A stretch of 64,000 nucleotides of DNA, from NCBI RefSeq assembly GCF_046630445.1, contig NC_092333.1, forward strand, positions 355,727,001 through 355,791,000, in the 5' to 3' direction. Position 1 is the stretch's first letter. Each line of letters begins with the position of its first letter. Below are positions 10,769 to 22,107 of the stretch, in pieces. The DNA comes from Rutidosis leptorrhynchoides. Its lineage: Eukaryota; Streptophyta; Magnoliopsida; Asterales; Asteraceae. The notes beneath the pieces were generated by a model. That model worked only from the letters and a program-made list of their open reading frames with translations, searched no databases and was not told the DNA's origin. Both the position numbers and the translations under genes were made by a program.

Positions 10769-11302
10769 TTATACTCGAGGTACAGAATGAGATGTTGAGG
10801 CATGGATTGTTGATGGTACTGGTGCTGTTACTGATGGTACTTTTGGTGCCGATGATGTTGCTGAAGCTGGTACATTTTGCACTACATTTCCCAAATTGAT
10901 TACTCGAGCGCGAAGCTCGTTGACTTCTTCTATGGTTCCGGAATGATTGTCGGTCAGAACGAGTGGATGAATAAGGTTTAGAATTGTGGATAGAATATAA
11001 TCGTTTAGAGATACTCTGGAAATGAGGCTGAAAATGGTGTTTCGAATAGGTTTGTCGGTAAGTGTTTCAGGTTCCTCGCCAAGAGGTGAATTCGGTTGAC
11101 GGAAAAGATCACCTTCTGTGCGTCTCCATTGATTAAGTCAACTACGAACCCATCAGATGAATTAGGGATGGCTGACTGGTTACTCCATTCCGGTTACACT
11201 GCTTTCGAAGTTCGAGTGGAAATCCATATCGGAATAACTGTCGGAATAGCTATCGGAATAGCTATCGGAATCTGAGGGACTCGAACTGGTTGAGGAATTC
11301 AT
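10769..11302 (-). pseudogene. E1 gag-like 5' ORF (decayed)
   Basis: This sense-strand frame starts at the ATG at 11302, about 370 bp after the primer site, and closes at a TAA at 10769 (178 codons with internal stops in the first third). The N-terminus is Ser/Asp-rich with a tandem SDSY repeat. The middle holds PNSPLGEE and PIRNTIFSLIS, then a likely coiled coil (EEVNELRARVINLGN) and a Pro/Ala/Thr/Ser-rich tail. The E2 copy (27228-27758) has nearly the same length and keeps these motifs, so this was once a real protein. Its place next to the PBS suggests a gag-like role, but no capsid domain or zinc knuckle is seen and I cannot name a family. Confidence 0.55.
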
Positions 11303-11670
11303 CTCGTACGATCAGATGAAGGATTTTCGATAAGGAATAGATTATAGGATGTAGATTAGTACCCTGCAATACATGATTTACATATGCATATCTAGTACTA
11401 TAATCCCATAAGTTACGGAGGAATCTACAGAAGCTGTCAGGCAAAGGTAACAAAACAGATACGCTAAGATATGAATTTATCTATACACTGTCTATACAAT
11501 CAATGTAGTAAGATGTGTCTAGACTAAGAGTGATAATCAGGAAATTTTCGACACGAAATGATAAGCAAAACTTTTGACATGCAGACACGGTCGAAGTCCA
11601 GACTTACTAATGCATTCTAACGACTTATCAGTTAGACACACTAATGCAGACCTGGTTCGCTAAGACCTCT

Positions 11671-11682
11671 GCTCTGATACCA
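11671..11682 (-). promoter_or_regulatory. E1 primer binding site
   Basis: TGGTATCAGAGC on the minus strand, 2 bp inside the right LTR. It is the standard tRNA-iMet primer site of plant LTR elements. Confidence 0.92.
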
Positions 11683-11684
11683 AC

Positions 11685-14600
11685 TGAAACGACCCGTCCT
11701 AATCCATCCGGACGAAGTACATATTGATTATAAACGATTCACAACAGTTAATTACATCGCGAGGTACTTGACCTCTATATGATACATTTTACAAACATTG
11801 CATTCGTTTTTGAAAAGACAATCTTTCATTACATCAAAAGTTAACGACATGCATACCATTTCATAACATATCTTACTATAATTGAATTAATAATAATCTT
11901 GATGAACTCAACGACTCGAATGCAACGTCTTTTGAAATATGTCATGAATAATTCCAATTAATATCTCTAAGATGAGCAAATGCACAGCAGAAGATTTCTT
12001 TCGTACCTGAGAATATATATGCTTTAAAGTGTCAACCAAAAGGTTGGTGAGTTCATTAGTTTAACATAAATAATCATTTCATAATTTTAATAGACCACAA
12101 GATTTCATATTTTCATTTCTCATAAACATACGTCCTATGCATAGAGACAAAAATCATTCATATGGATTGAACACCTGGTAATCGACATTAACAATATGCA
12201 TATAAGAATATCCCCATCATTCCGGGATCCTCCTTCGGACATGATATAAATTTCGAAGTACTAAAGCATCCGGTACTTTAGATGGGGCTTGTTGGGCCCG
12301 ATAGATCTATCTTTAGAGTTCGCGTCAATTAGGGTGTCTGTTCCCTAATTCTTAGATTACCAGACTTAATAAAAAGGGGCATATTCGATTTCGATCATTC
12401 AACCATATAATGTAGTTTCAATTACTTGTGTCTATTTCGTAAAACAGTTATAAAAACAGCGCATGTATTCTCAGTCCCAAAAATATATATTGCGAAAGCA
12501 TTTAAAAAGGGAATAATGAAACTCACGCATATAAATATTGTAAAACAGTTAATAAAGCATTTGCATGTATTCTCAGCCCAAAATGTATATAAAAAGGGAA
12601 TAATGAAACTCACCATACTGTATTTTGTAGTAAAAATACATATAACATCATTGAACAAGTGTAAGGTTGGCCTCGGATTCACGAACCTATATCAGTTGTA
12701 TATTTATTAACACGTATAATTGTAATCGAATAAATTTACATATTATTATCATTGTTATTTTAGTAATTTATATGATTTATTAATAACTTAATTAACTATT
12801 TTTATTTTATATACATTAGATACATAATTAGTATTTATTATAAAAATATTAATATAGTTGTGTTATATGTATTAAATATATATATATATATATATTTATG
12901 TTTGTATTTCATTTGTTTATCAAAACAGTAGTTCTATTATACTAAGTTAATATTAGTAAAAATAATGATATTAACATTAATAATATACATATGTTAATAA
13001 TAACCTTATTAGTGATAATAACAATGATATTAATAATAATACTTGCAAAAATATTAATGTTACTGTTTATGATAGTTATTAATGATTTACTAATAATAAT
13101 AATAATAATAATTAATATTAACAACATTATCAATAATAATAATATTAATAATAATAACAATAACAATGATAATAATAATAATAATAAAGTTACAACCTTT
13201 GAAGAGAAGATCAATAAAAAGAACACCTACGCCGGGACTCGAACCCTTGACCTCCCGCTAACACCACAACACTCCCATAAACCATTCAACCAATTCAGTT
13301 TTTCTGTTGATGTTATCGATCTTTTTCTTTTTATCTTATACCCGTATTTATCTTTATCATCTCGTCTCAAAATCTGGCCCAATGTTCCTTCGGCCCAAGA
13401 GTAGTCTAATACCCAAAACAAATTAATTAATTGCTTCATTATTTAACAACTTAAAAAGGATTTAGGTTGTCTTCTGGTTGCTTCATCTTTGACAGCCGCT
13501 ACCGACGATAAAGAAAAAAAAAATTAAATCGCAGGTTTCAAATTATTACCATCATCGTCGTCACCAACAGATGTATTACTTCTGTTTACCACCGAAACCC
13601 TAGCTCCATCAATTTCACCATATAATTCAACTTCACTATAATCATTACTCATGTTCATCATTATCGTGTATCTTAAAATCACTTTCATAATCATCACGAT
13701 GATTATATCATCATCATTATTGGATCATCTCAGCTCATCACAATCATCATCTCATTATTATGCATCGCTGTTTCATCATCTGGGTGTTGTGATTAATCAA
13801 ACAAAATCAAAAGCATAGCAGCAGTTTTGAGTGGATTTTGAATAACCTCAATCCTTTAGCAGCGTAGCAGTTGTACCAGTTGAACATCAAATGGTTATCG
13901 TGGTTTTTGTAGAAGAGAGAGATATATATAGAGAGAGAGGTTTACGGTGGTGGTTCTTGGTTTACTAACCGAAACAGAATACCTAAGCAGCTGCAGCTGC
14001 AGCTGCAATAGTTACAATGAACCGTATCATTATCGTTATCTTTGCAGTTTAGTTTTCGATGTGGGTTTTTGGTTGAGGTTGATTTGTCATCGAAGAAAAA
14101 TAGTAGCAGGAGGTGGTGTTCATCGTTGAAGCTGAAACAAACGGTTATCAAGTGGGTTTAATGATGGAACCGATGGTGGTTGTTTAATGAAAGTGGGGTC
14201 ACGGTTGTTGTGGTTTCGATCACAAAAAAAATGAAGTATGTGGTGGTTGAATCGTGAATCAGAATAAAAAAAAATAAAGAAAGATGGTGCGATGGTGGTT
14301 CTTGATGGTTGTGGTTTTATGGTGTTCACGAAGGAGAAGAGAAGAGAGATTGCGAGGGTTGTCAAGGTGATAGTTTATGGTGATTATGGTGGCCGCCGGT
14401 GGTGGTGAAGGTGGTGATTAAAGGTGTTGTCGGGTGTTCGATGTTGAAGTGGGTCTCGACACCAAATAGAGATCAACAATAAATAATGATGAAAATGGTG
14501 GTTTTTGATTCATGGTGGTTTAAAAGATGGTGCTCCGGTTATGGTGGTGGTGACCAGTGAGATGGTGGCCGATGAAGTGAGGTCGATTGTTGTGAGGTTT

Positions 14601-15918
14601 ACAAGAGTGGTGGACTGGGTTAATCATGTTTATACATACACATATATATAGATAGATATATGCCATATATAATTGTAATTACGATATTAATAATAAGTAA
14701 TAATAATAATACTCTTATGACTTGCAAAGAATTTGACATGTACCCGAAAGTGAGAGATGAAAAGATGGTTTTGTGGTTTTGTGCAAGTATCAACTTTAAG
14801 AATATATATGTACATCTATATGAGGCCAAAGTTGGTGGATATAAGTCATCATTTAGTACAGTAATTTGTACTATGCATATGTTTATATAAGGTGATGATT
14901 TTAATTTGATAACAACACTTAATAAAAACACTATGTGGTGGAAGATGAGTTGGTTGATTGAACGCATGCATATATATATATATTAATATAAGTAGTAGAA
15001 ATAATAATGGTAAGTGGATCAAGTTGGATAAATAAATAATAAAATATAATAAGTGAAACGTGTAAAATATATTAGCAGCCCTCAAATTTGTTTATTTATA
15101 CCGACATTTTTTACGGATGTTATAACGTGGTTCATTGCTAAACAGTTAATATATAAAAGTGTTCCTAAAAATTCCAAATTTTTAAATTAAATTCCTTTAA
15201 TTATTTCAGTCATTATGGTATAAAATTCGATCATTAACTATTAAATAAAAATTACATTAGTTATTCACTCCCAACCCCAAGTAAAATATAAAAATTTTTA
15301 AATTCAACACATAGTTCCTAAATACACTTTTAATAAGCCTAAAATTTATAGAACGCGTTTTCGGATCACCATTTATTTTAAAATCACATAAGTTCCTTTT
15401 TAACTCATTTACTATCTATCGAATGACAATTGAGCGTTACTGTCGCTCATTAAACAACTTCGAAATCACAAAATATATACATTATTTATATATATACCCT
15501 TTAAATAATAATTATTATATATTATTATTATTTTTCAACATCGATTATAACAATTACAATATATAATATTTCATTTCATAATATACATATATATTTATAT
15601 ATATACATATATATATTTAATTATATGCATACCTATATATTATATATTAAATTAATAATATTAAATATACTGATTCCAGTTTTTATATATTTATTTCCAA
15701 CAATTAAATCATATATTATTTCAAATAATATTTCAAATAAAATTGTATATATCTAATTACAAATTAGTTGTTCGTGAATCGTCGGGAATGGTCGAAGGTC
15801 AATTGAATATATGAAATAGTTCAACTTTTTCAGACTCAACATTACATACTTTGCTTATCGTATCGAAATCATATAAAGATTAAGTTTAAATTTGGTCGGA
15901 AATTTCCGAGTCGTCACA
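11685..15918 (-). repeat. E1 right (5') LTR, 4234 bp
   Basis: Near-identical to 3023-7273 apart from substitutions and small indels, including a shorter (TAA)n run (13091-13111), an extra CAGCTG unit near 13990 and a missing CACGAAGA-type stretch near 13910. It is followed by the GAATA duplicate at 15919-15923. Confidence 0.92.
13222..13295 (-). repeat. tRNA-like segment in E1 right LTR
   Basis: Second copy of the segment at 4569-4640, with the same B-box-like GGGTTCGAGTCCC and a downstream (TTA)n run. It is not a functional tRNA gene. Confidence 0.5.
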
Positions 15919-15992
15919 GAATACGCATGCGCATTGACCAACACTTTATTTTTACTGAGTTATGCATAATATCGCTTTAATAAAGCAGCATG

Positions 15993-17290
15993 TCACGCAT
16001 TAGGGAGAGTTCGCCCTTCTATGTCTGCGAGTTTATATGATCCTGCCGCATTAATTGCCACAACTTGATAAGGACCTTCCCAGTTAGGTCCTAATTTGCC
16101 ACGTTTTTCTGCTCTACTTGCGTCATTGTTTCGCAGCACCCATTCACCTACACCAAAAGACAAAACGCGTACTATTTTGTTGTAATATTTGGCGATTTGC
16201 TATTTATTATTTGCCTCTCTGATAGCAGCCATTAACCTTCGATCTTCTATAAAATTCAAATTTTCGCCCAATGCGTCATCATTTGCTTCCCTATCAAAGT
16301 TAGCAACTCTATGCGTTGGCACAAGAATTTCAGCGGGTATTACTGCTTTAGAGCCATATACAAAAACTAAAGGGTGTTTCCCCTGTGCTCTTCTTGAAAG
16401 TGGTGCGATGTGCCCATAATACATTGGGCAGCTCATCCACCCAACCAGTTCGCTTTTCATATAACCTCTTTTTAATACCGCTCACATTGTCGCGATTGGT
16501 TACTTTACACAAGCCATTAGCCTGTGGATGCACCACTGATGTAAACTTTTGGATTATATTTAAATCAGTGCACCATGTTTTAAAAGGATCTTTCGCTAAT
16601 TGAGCACCATTATCGCGGACCAACTCGCGTGGAATACAAAATCTGCAAACAATATACTCCCATACAAAATTACGCACTTGCACTCCAGTGATAGTGCGAA
16701 CCGCCTTAGCTTTAACCCATTTTGTAAAATAGTCAATTGCCACAATTAGGAATTTGACATTGCCAGGACCTGTGGGAAATGGTCCTACAATGTCAATAGC
16801 CCACTTATGAAATGACCATGGCGAATTAACGGGGATCATATCATGCCTTGGCATCCAATTCTGCGGAGCATGCCTTTGGCAACTTTTGCAACGCTTAACA
16901 ATCTTTGCAACATCTCGGTATAAGGATGGCTAAAAGTAACCCATTCGCATAATTTTTGCCGCGATAGTTTTATAACCTGAATGCAATGCGTAGAAACCGT
17001 TATGCACTTCATCAATTATCATTTCTGCTTTAATTGGGCCAACACACCACATTATTGGACCACAATATGACTTACGATACAAAATGTCATTTTGTATGAT
17101 GTACATTGGTGCTCGCTCTCTAACTAAACGAGCTTCGCGGTTATCATTTGGCAAAACACTATTGTGGATATATTGCAAGATTGGTTCCATCCAAATTGGT
17201 CGTTCTTGTAAAACAGACGCCACCATTAAATCATTATCTATTGATTTATTTGGCAATTCCTCAACCCGAACTTGCTTTTGAAAGTGCGAA
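15993..17290 (-). pseudogene. Inner Tat integrase
   Basis: Order on the minus strand: an HHCC zinc-binding region (EVHNGFYALHSG ... CKSCQRH), a DDE core with the first Asp (AIDIVGPFP) and second Asp (LVRDNGAQ), and the C-terminal GP[Y/F] module (GPNWEGPYQVVAINAAGSYK) ending LPNA-stop at 15993. The position of the catalytic Glu reads GLCKVTNRD where the family has a Glu before VTNR, so the active site is lost by Glu to Lys. Several frameshifts and stops split the reading frame. It lies just upstream of the E1 insertion. In the family this enzyme inserts cDNA into the genome. Confidence 0.88.
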
Positions 17291-17299
17291 AATGTTAAA

Positions 17300-17690
17300 G
17301 CGGCCAACTTACTTAACGCATCCACCTTCTTATTTTGACTCCTTGGTACTTGTGCGAGCTCAAAATGCTCAAACCGCACAGCTAATTCTTGCAACAATTT
17401 CAAATATTTTTGCATTGAGGAGTAGTGTGCTTCAAAAGAGCCATTAAACTGATTTACCACTAACTGCGAATTTGTAAATGCTCGCAACTTGCTTATATCC
17501 ATTTTATGCGCGATATTTAAACCTGCAAGCAACGCTTCATATTCTGCTTCATTGTTTGTTACATCAAAATTGAAACGTAATGCGTACGTATGCTCCTCGC
17601 CGCTTGGGCTTGCCAATACTAAACCCGCGCTAGCACCTTCTGCACATGAGGCTCCATCAGCAAATAAATCCCATGTTTCCCCTGCACTGG
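17300..17690 (-). pseudogene. Inner Tat second (acquired) RNase H
   Basis: The minus strand encodes LFADGAS, then NNEAEYEALLAGL and SQLVVNQF, the hallmarks of the additional plant-type RNase H found in Tat elements. The first Asp and the Glu are present, but the Asp normally before SQLVV is Asn here (AFTNSQ), which removes a metal ligand. It is joined by a Lys/Asp linker (QNKKVDALSKLAAL) to the integrase zinc region. In the family it degrades RNA in RNA-DNA hybrids. It is a decayed copy. Confidence 0.82.
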
Positions 17691-17735
17691 CTTCAATTCT
17701 GTTCGCTCATTAATCACCTCTAACTCCCCAGAAAT

Positions 17736-18074
17736 TTATGCGAGGTAATCTGTCAAAACTTGACACTTTATAGCATTACGCGAAAGGTAAGAAATTTGAT
17801 AAGCACCTAACTCTACCGCCCACAACGCAAGCCTACTAGATATTTCTGGTTTTGTTAACACTTGCTTGATTGGCATGTTAGTTGGCACATGCACTGGGTG
17901 CCCTTGAAAATATCTTCTTAACCTTCTCGATGTTAATATGAGTTCATACACAAATTTTTCAATGGGCGCATAGTTTATTTCGCTTCCTGTAAGAGCTTTA
18001 CTGATAAAATATACAGGTTTTTGTATGTTATCCCTTTTCGCAACTAAAACTGAACCAAAAGCTTCATTTGCCAC
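17736..18074 (-). pseudogene. Inner Tat first RNase H (Ty3-type)
   Basis: Reads KPVYFISKALTGSEINYAP, then LRRYFQGHPVHV and MPIKQVL, which is the Ty3/gypsy RNase H that follows RT. In dual-RNase-H Tat elements this domain usually has lost catalytic residues, and here the usual Asp before the PIKQVL motif is Asn (PTNMPIKQ). It overlaps the RT frame end by about 30 nt in another frame, which marks a frameshift. Confidence 0.8.
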
Positions 18075-18889
18075 CGATATATAAAGGCAAAGAGTTTCGC
18101 ATCAACTGGTGCTGTTAACGTAGGCAAAGTCTTCAATAACTTCTTCATTTTCTGAAACGTGGTTTCAGCCTCGCTTGTCCAAACAAAGCTTTTTTGTTTC
18201 AAGCAGCCTTTTAAAGTTTTGAAAAATGGAAATTTCCTTTCAGCGGCTTTAGACAAGAAACGCGTTAATGCGGCTAACTTTCCTGTCAAACTTTTCACTT
18301 CTTTGACCGTCTTAGGCGCAGTCATATTTTCAATAGCCGCGATCTTTTTCTGATTAGCTTGAATACCCTGCTCAGTAACAAGATATCCCAAGAAATTTCC
18401 TTCAGTTTCGCCAAAACTACACTTTAGCGGATTAAGCTTCATATTTATTCTGCGCAATGTATCAAATGTTTCCCGCATATCGTCTATAATACGCTCTTGC
18501 GTTGTGCTTTTAATTACCAAATCATCCACAAAAGCCTCAAGATTATGCCCAATTTGGTTTTTAAATGCAGTGTCAATTAAGCGTTGATATATCGCACCCG
18601 CATTGATTAAACCAAAAGGAATCATTATATAAGAAAATATGAATTTGCCTATATGGAAAGCGGTTTTATCTGCATCTTCCCTAGCCATTGGGATCTGATG
18701 ATATCCCCGCGCCGCATCCAAAAAACATTTATATGGAAAAGCATGTAATAATTCCACTTTCAAATCAATTTCTGGAAGCGAATATTTATCCTTAAGGTAC
18801 GCTTTATTTAAATACTTAAAATCAATGCACATTCTCCATGAGCAATCAGGCTTTTTCACCAAAACTGGATTTACAATCCATGATTGATA
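18044..18889 (-). pseudogene. Inner Tat reverse transcriptase
   Basis: Clear RT motifs in order: WRMCIDFKYLNKAYLKDKY, CFLDAARGYHQIPM, then IPFGLINAGAIYQRL and the catalytic box EAFVDDLVIKS (a YVDD variant with both Asp present), followed by LNPLKCSFG and FLGYLVTEQGI with the thumb and connection. Length matches a Ty3/gypsy RT palm and thumb. The start of the domain runs on from 18890-19387. It is flanked by protease upstream and RNase H downstream, with frameshifts at both junctions. Confidence 0.9.
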
Positions 18890-19726
18890 TTAAACTTCGC
18901 GTAAAATACCAGTTGCCACCAACTTTGTTACTTCTTCGCATAGCCATTTAGCACGATCTGGAGCCATCCCTCGACGCTTCTGTACTACAGGTTTTAAAGC
19001 AGGATTTACATTAAGTATGTGTTCCGCAATATGATGCGGAACACCAGTCATATCGTTTTCACACCAAGCAAAAACATCCATGTACTGCACGAGTAACTGC
19101 ACAATCTGTTTTTGGGTATCTGCACTAACATTGCAGCCCACTTTCATTTTTTGATCGGGATATTCAGGATTAACCACTACCATGTTGTCCACAACATTAG
19201 CGGTTTCTTGAATTGCACTTTTCACATTAACAGCCGCACAAATAGGTATGACACTCGCTGATCTTATCGTCGCAATGCCTTTATGCGTTGCAAATTTAAT
19301 CATACCATGAATGGTAGATGGAACAATTCCGAATTTTCCCAATGCAGATCTGCCCAACAGCATGTTATAGCGAGAAGAAGTTCGCATAACATAGAAATCA
19401 AGTTGTGCTTAACGCGCTAAACTAGCATCATTTGCATCAAAAAGCTTAACATCTAAAGGCAATACTCCCATAGGCAATGAAGATTCTCCCGCGAAACCAG
19501 TTAGCGAGGCCGCGGTTGATTATAAATTTTCCCTAATACTCTCTGGAAGCTGAAAAAAACATAGCTCATAAACAATGTCAACACTGCTGCCATTATCAAC
19601 ATGAACTTTCATAATTGTGATTCCAGTTTGCGCGATGTTGCATGATATTACTATCGGCATTTCAGAGAAATCGTCGCTTAGCATTTTTGGAAAACTTATC
19701 GGCGCGGATTTACAATTTTGATACAT
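18890..19726 (-). pseudogene. Inner Tat aspartic protease and RT N-terminus
   Basis: The protease starts in 19520-19726 with the active-site motif HVDNGSSVDIVYE (Asp in DNGSS). It continues through a stop near 19517 into SLTGFAGESSLPMGVLPLDV and DFYVMRTSSRYNMLLGR, a typical plant gypsy protease ending. The frame then gives the RT entry region (VFAWCENDMTGVPHHIAEH and KRRGMAPDRAKW). Stops near 19517 and 19408 break it. In the family the protease processes gag-pol. Confidence 0.85.
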
Positions 19727-19738
19727 TTTAGCTGATTT

Positions 19739-19813
19739 TCACTTTCTTCCCCGTTTATGGGCATTTGCTTGCGTAGCGACAGCAATACCGCGATCAATTC
19801 CCTTATCGGTCAT
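19739..19813 (-). pseudogene. Inner Tat gag start remnant (gag largely deleted)
   Basis: ATG at 19813 opens 24 codons (MTDKGIDRGIAVATQ onward) before a stop. The protease region follows almost at once, with no capsid or zinc-knuckle sequence. Only about 235 bp separate the primer site from the protease frame, where Tat elements normally carry a gag of well over 1 kb. A large internal deletion is inferred. Confidence 0.55.
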
Positions 19814-19960
19814 TACTTCAATTAAACAAGCAATTTACCACAAATTATGAATGTATTCACCTGTGAATCATCACAATCACACACGATTAGTTATAAGCAG
19901 GCCAATTAATTGTTCGATAGCACAAAACAAAAAATTTCGAGTTTAATTTCAAAACGTGTT

Positions 19961-19975
19961 CCACAGATGGCGCCA
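19961..19975 (-). promoter_or_regulatory. Inner Tat primer binding site
   Basis: TGGCGCCATCTGTGG on the minus strand, 2 bp inside the 5' LTR. The leading TGG pairs with a tRNA CCA end. The outer Tat element has the near-identical TGGCGCCATCCGTGG at 33816-33830. Confidence 0.75.
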
Positions 19976-19977
19976 AT

Positions 19978-20397
19978 TGATCAATCCATAATCAATGAGT
20001 TACTTAATTAAGGATTGAGTGCAATGAGATTAATATGGAGGATGGGATGTTTAATAATTATTTTAGGCCCTGATGATCGTCTTTCACTTTAGCAATCAAG
20101 TGATCAACCACCCCGACTCGGTCTTGATTGTTAATTAGCATGATTCACCTTAACACAATGTAAAAGTTCCTTGGGCAAGATCACAAGAGAAAATTACAGA
20201 GGTTCAGGCAAATGGCAGAGAATCAACAACCTATAAATGAGAGGCCAAGCTCTCTATTTATAGTATTCAAAATATTCGCGGTCTGCGGATTGTCTAATCA
20301 TCCGCGCAATCTTAGCGAAATAACCTGCAATCTTTTATTAATGCGGCAACTGATCCGCTATCTTTATTTTTAGCGAATACTCCAAATCTCTAGAATA
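19978..20397 (-). repeat. Inner Tat 5' LTR, left piece
   Basis: First 420 bp of the LTR, ending at GAATA, where E2 is inserted. The remainder resumes after E2 at 32401. Confidence 0.92.
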
Positions 20398-20844
20398 TGT
20401 AGTGACCCGTCCTAATCCACCTGGACGAAGTCTTCATCAGATGGTCCCATTGCGAGGTTCTGACCTCTATATGCCATGAACGACTCCATGTAATATCTTT
20501 AGAATGAGCAAATGCACAGCGAAAGATTTCTTTCGTACCTGAGAATAAATATGCTTTAAAGTGTCAACCAAAAGATTGGTGAGTTCATAGGTTTATCATA
20601 AAACAATAAAATTCATCATTTTGATAGACCACAAGATTTAAATCCTGCATGGTACAAATGGGCCCGAATCCTATACCCACATGTAATGTACATGCAATAT
20701 CTTTTAAATACAGTACACCTTTCTCGTGTACGCAACCATTTTTCATAAATCATAGTAACCGTACACATATCTCGTGCATAAAAACTAATATACATAACCT
20801 GTGTATAAAAATTATTCTCTCGATACATAACATTCACATCAGTT

Positions 20845-20968
20845 GGTGGCAATTATCATGTCCACATAATTCAACGGTGGAAATTATCATGTCCACATAA
20901 TTCAACGGTGGCAATTATCATGTCCACATAATTCAACGATGGCAATTATCATGTCCACATAATTCATT
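20845..20968. repeat. Four 31-bp tandem repeats in E2 left LTR
   Basis: Unit GGTGGCAATTATCATG followed by TCCACATAATTCAAC, repeated four times with single-base changes and no spacers. The other LTR has the same array. Confidence 0.9.
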
Positions 20969-21630
20969 CAAGGAATGTTTTGCATGTGTCTATCTCGTCA
21001 AACATTTGTAAAAGCATTTCATGTATTCACAGTTCAAAATATATTTCAAAAGCATTTAATAAAGCAGTTATAAAAACAGCGCATGTATTCTCAGTCCCAA
21101 AAATGTAAAGAGTAAAAGGGAATCAAATGAACTCACGTATATAAATATTGCAAAATAGTTATTAAAGTATTGCATGTATTTTCAGCCCAAAAATGTAATG
21201 AGTAAAAGGGAGCAAATGAACTCACCATACTGTATTTTGTAGTAAAGATACATATGACTATATTGAACGACGCAGGGTTAGCCTCGAATTCACGAACCTA
21301 TATCAATTATGTATATTAACACATATAATAATAATCAATTAATTTCATTTATTAATCTTATAATATTTATATCTTAAGTGTTGTAGTTATATAAAATTTA
21401 TTATTAATATGTATATTTTATGTATATATTATATCTTAAATTATACGTTTTTATTTTTATATATATATTTATTTAAGGTAATTAATATTTATACATATGA
21501 TTATATATTTACATATAATTAGTATTTTATCACAGATCAAAAATTTGTTATAAAAATATGTTCAATATATAATTATATGTAGTAATAATATAAGTACACT
21601 TTTATATACATAATATTTATTTGTTGTGAA

Positions 21631-21770
<140 letters not shown>

Positions 21771-21810
21771 TAAGTAAACTACCTCAAAGAAGTAGCCCTC
21801 AAAAAAAATG

Positions 21811-21880
21811 TCCAAATCCGGGTTTGAACCCGCGGCATCCCGCTAACCAGATAACATCCTTAACCGTTCTTCTATTGCTT
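21811..21880 (-). repeat. tRNA-like segment 1 in E2 left LTR
   Basis: B-box-like GGGTTCAAACCC with an A-box-like region upstream on the minus strand, followed by about 50 nt and the (TTA)n run. The core GGTTAGCGGGATG matches the E1 segment, so both derive from one ancestral insert. The acceptor stem is absent. Confidence 0.5.
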
Positions 21881-22038
21881 ACTTTCTGTTTTAATTTACA
21901 CCCTTAAATCTCCTATCCTATAATTTCGGCCCCATAAATGAACTTAGTTCTCGGCCCAACTATCAACCATTACTCGGCCCAACTAGAAAAGGAAGGAATT
22001 TGGCCCAACATATTTCTGGTTCTTTTTCTAAAAAGAAT

Positions 22039-22107
22039 GGCACAGCAGGGATTGAACTCGTGACCTCTACTTTACCACATAACACACTGAACCATTGAGC
22101 CATTGCT
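22039..22107 (-). repeat. tRNA-like segment 2 in E2 left LTR
   Basis: The minus strand shows GGCTCAATGGTTCAG (A-box-like) and GAGTTCAATCCC (B-box-like) about 30 nt apart. No complete cloverleaf. It is absent from E1. Confidence 0.5.

Larger units (their letters stand above)
3023..15918 (-). mobile_element. E1: large non-autonomous LTR retrotransposon (LARD-like)
   Basis: 12.9-kb element bounded by near-identical direct repeats 3023-7273 (4251 bp) and 11685-15918 (4234 bp), flanked by GAATA on both sides. On the minus strand the LTR starts TGTGACGACTC and ends GTTTCA. A tRNA-iMet-type primer site (TGGTATCAGAGC) sits 2 bp inside the right LTR, so the sense strand is minus. The internal 4.4 kb (7274-11684) has no protease, RT, RNase H or integrase. 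It holds a short gag-like frame on the sense strand and an antisense membrane microprotein gene. Its polypurine-side motif matches that of E3, which keeps a Tekay/Del-type integrase remnant, so derivation from a chromovirus is likely. It must have been mobilised by enzymes supplied elsewhere. Confidence 0.93.

Noticed and set aside
16189-17713. Plus-strand ORFs over the inner Tat pol
   Set aside because: Shadows of the minus-strand integrase and RNase H frames.
20845-20968. CRISPR-like array
   Set aside because: The 31-bp units are directly adjacent with no spacers, and the context is a plant LTR.
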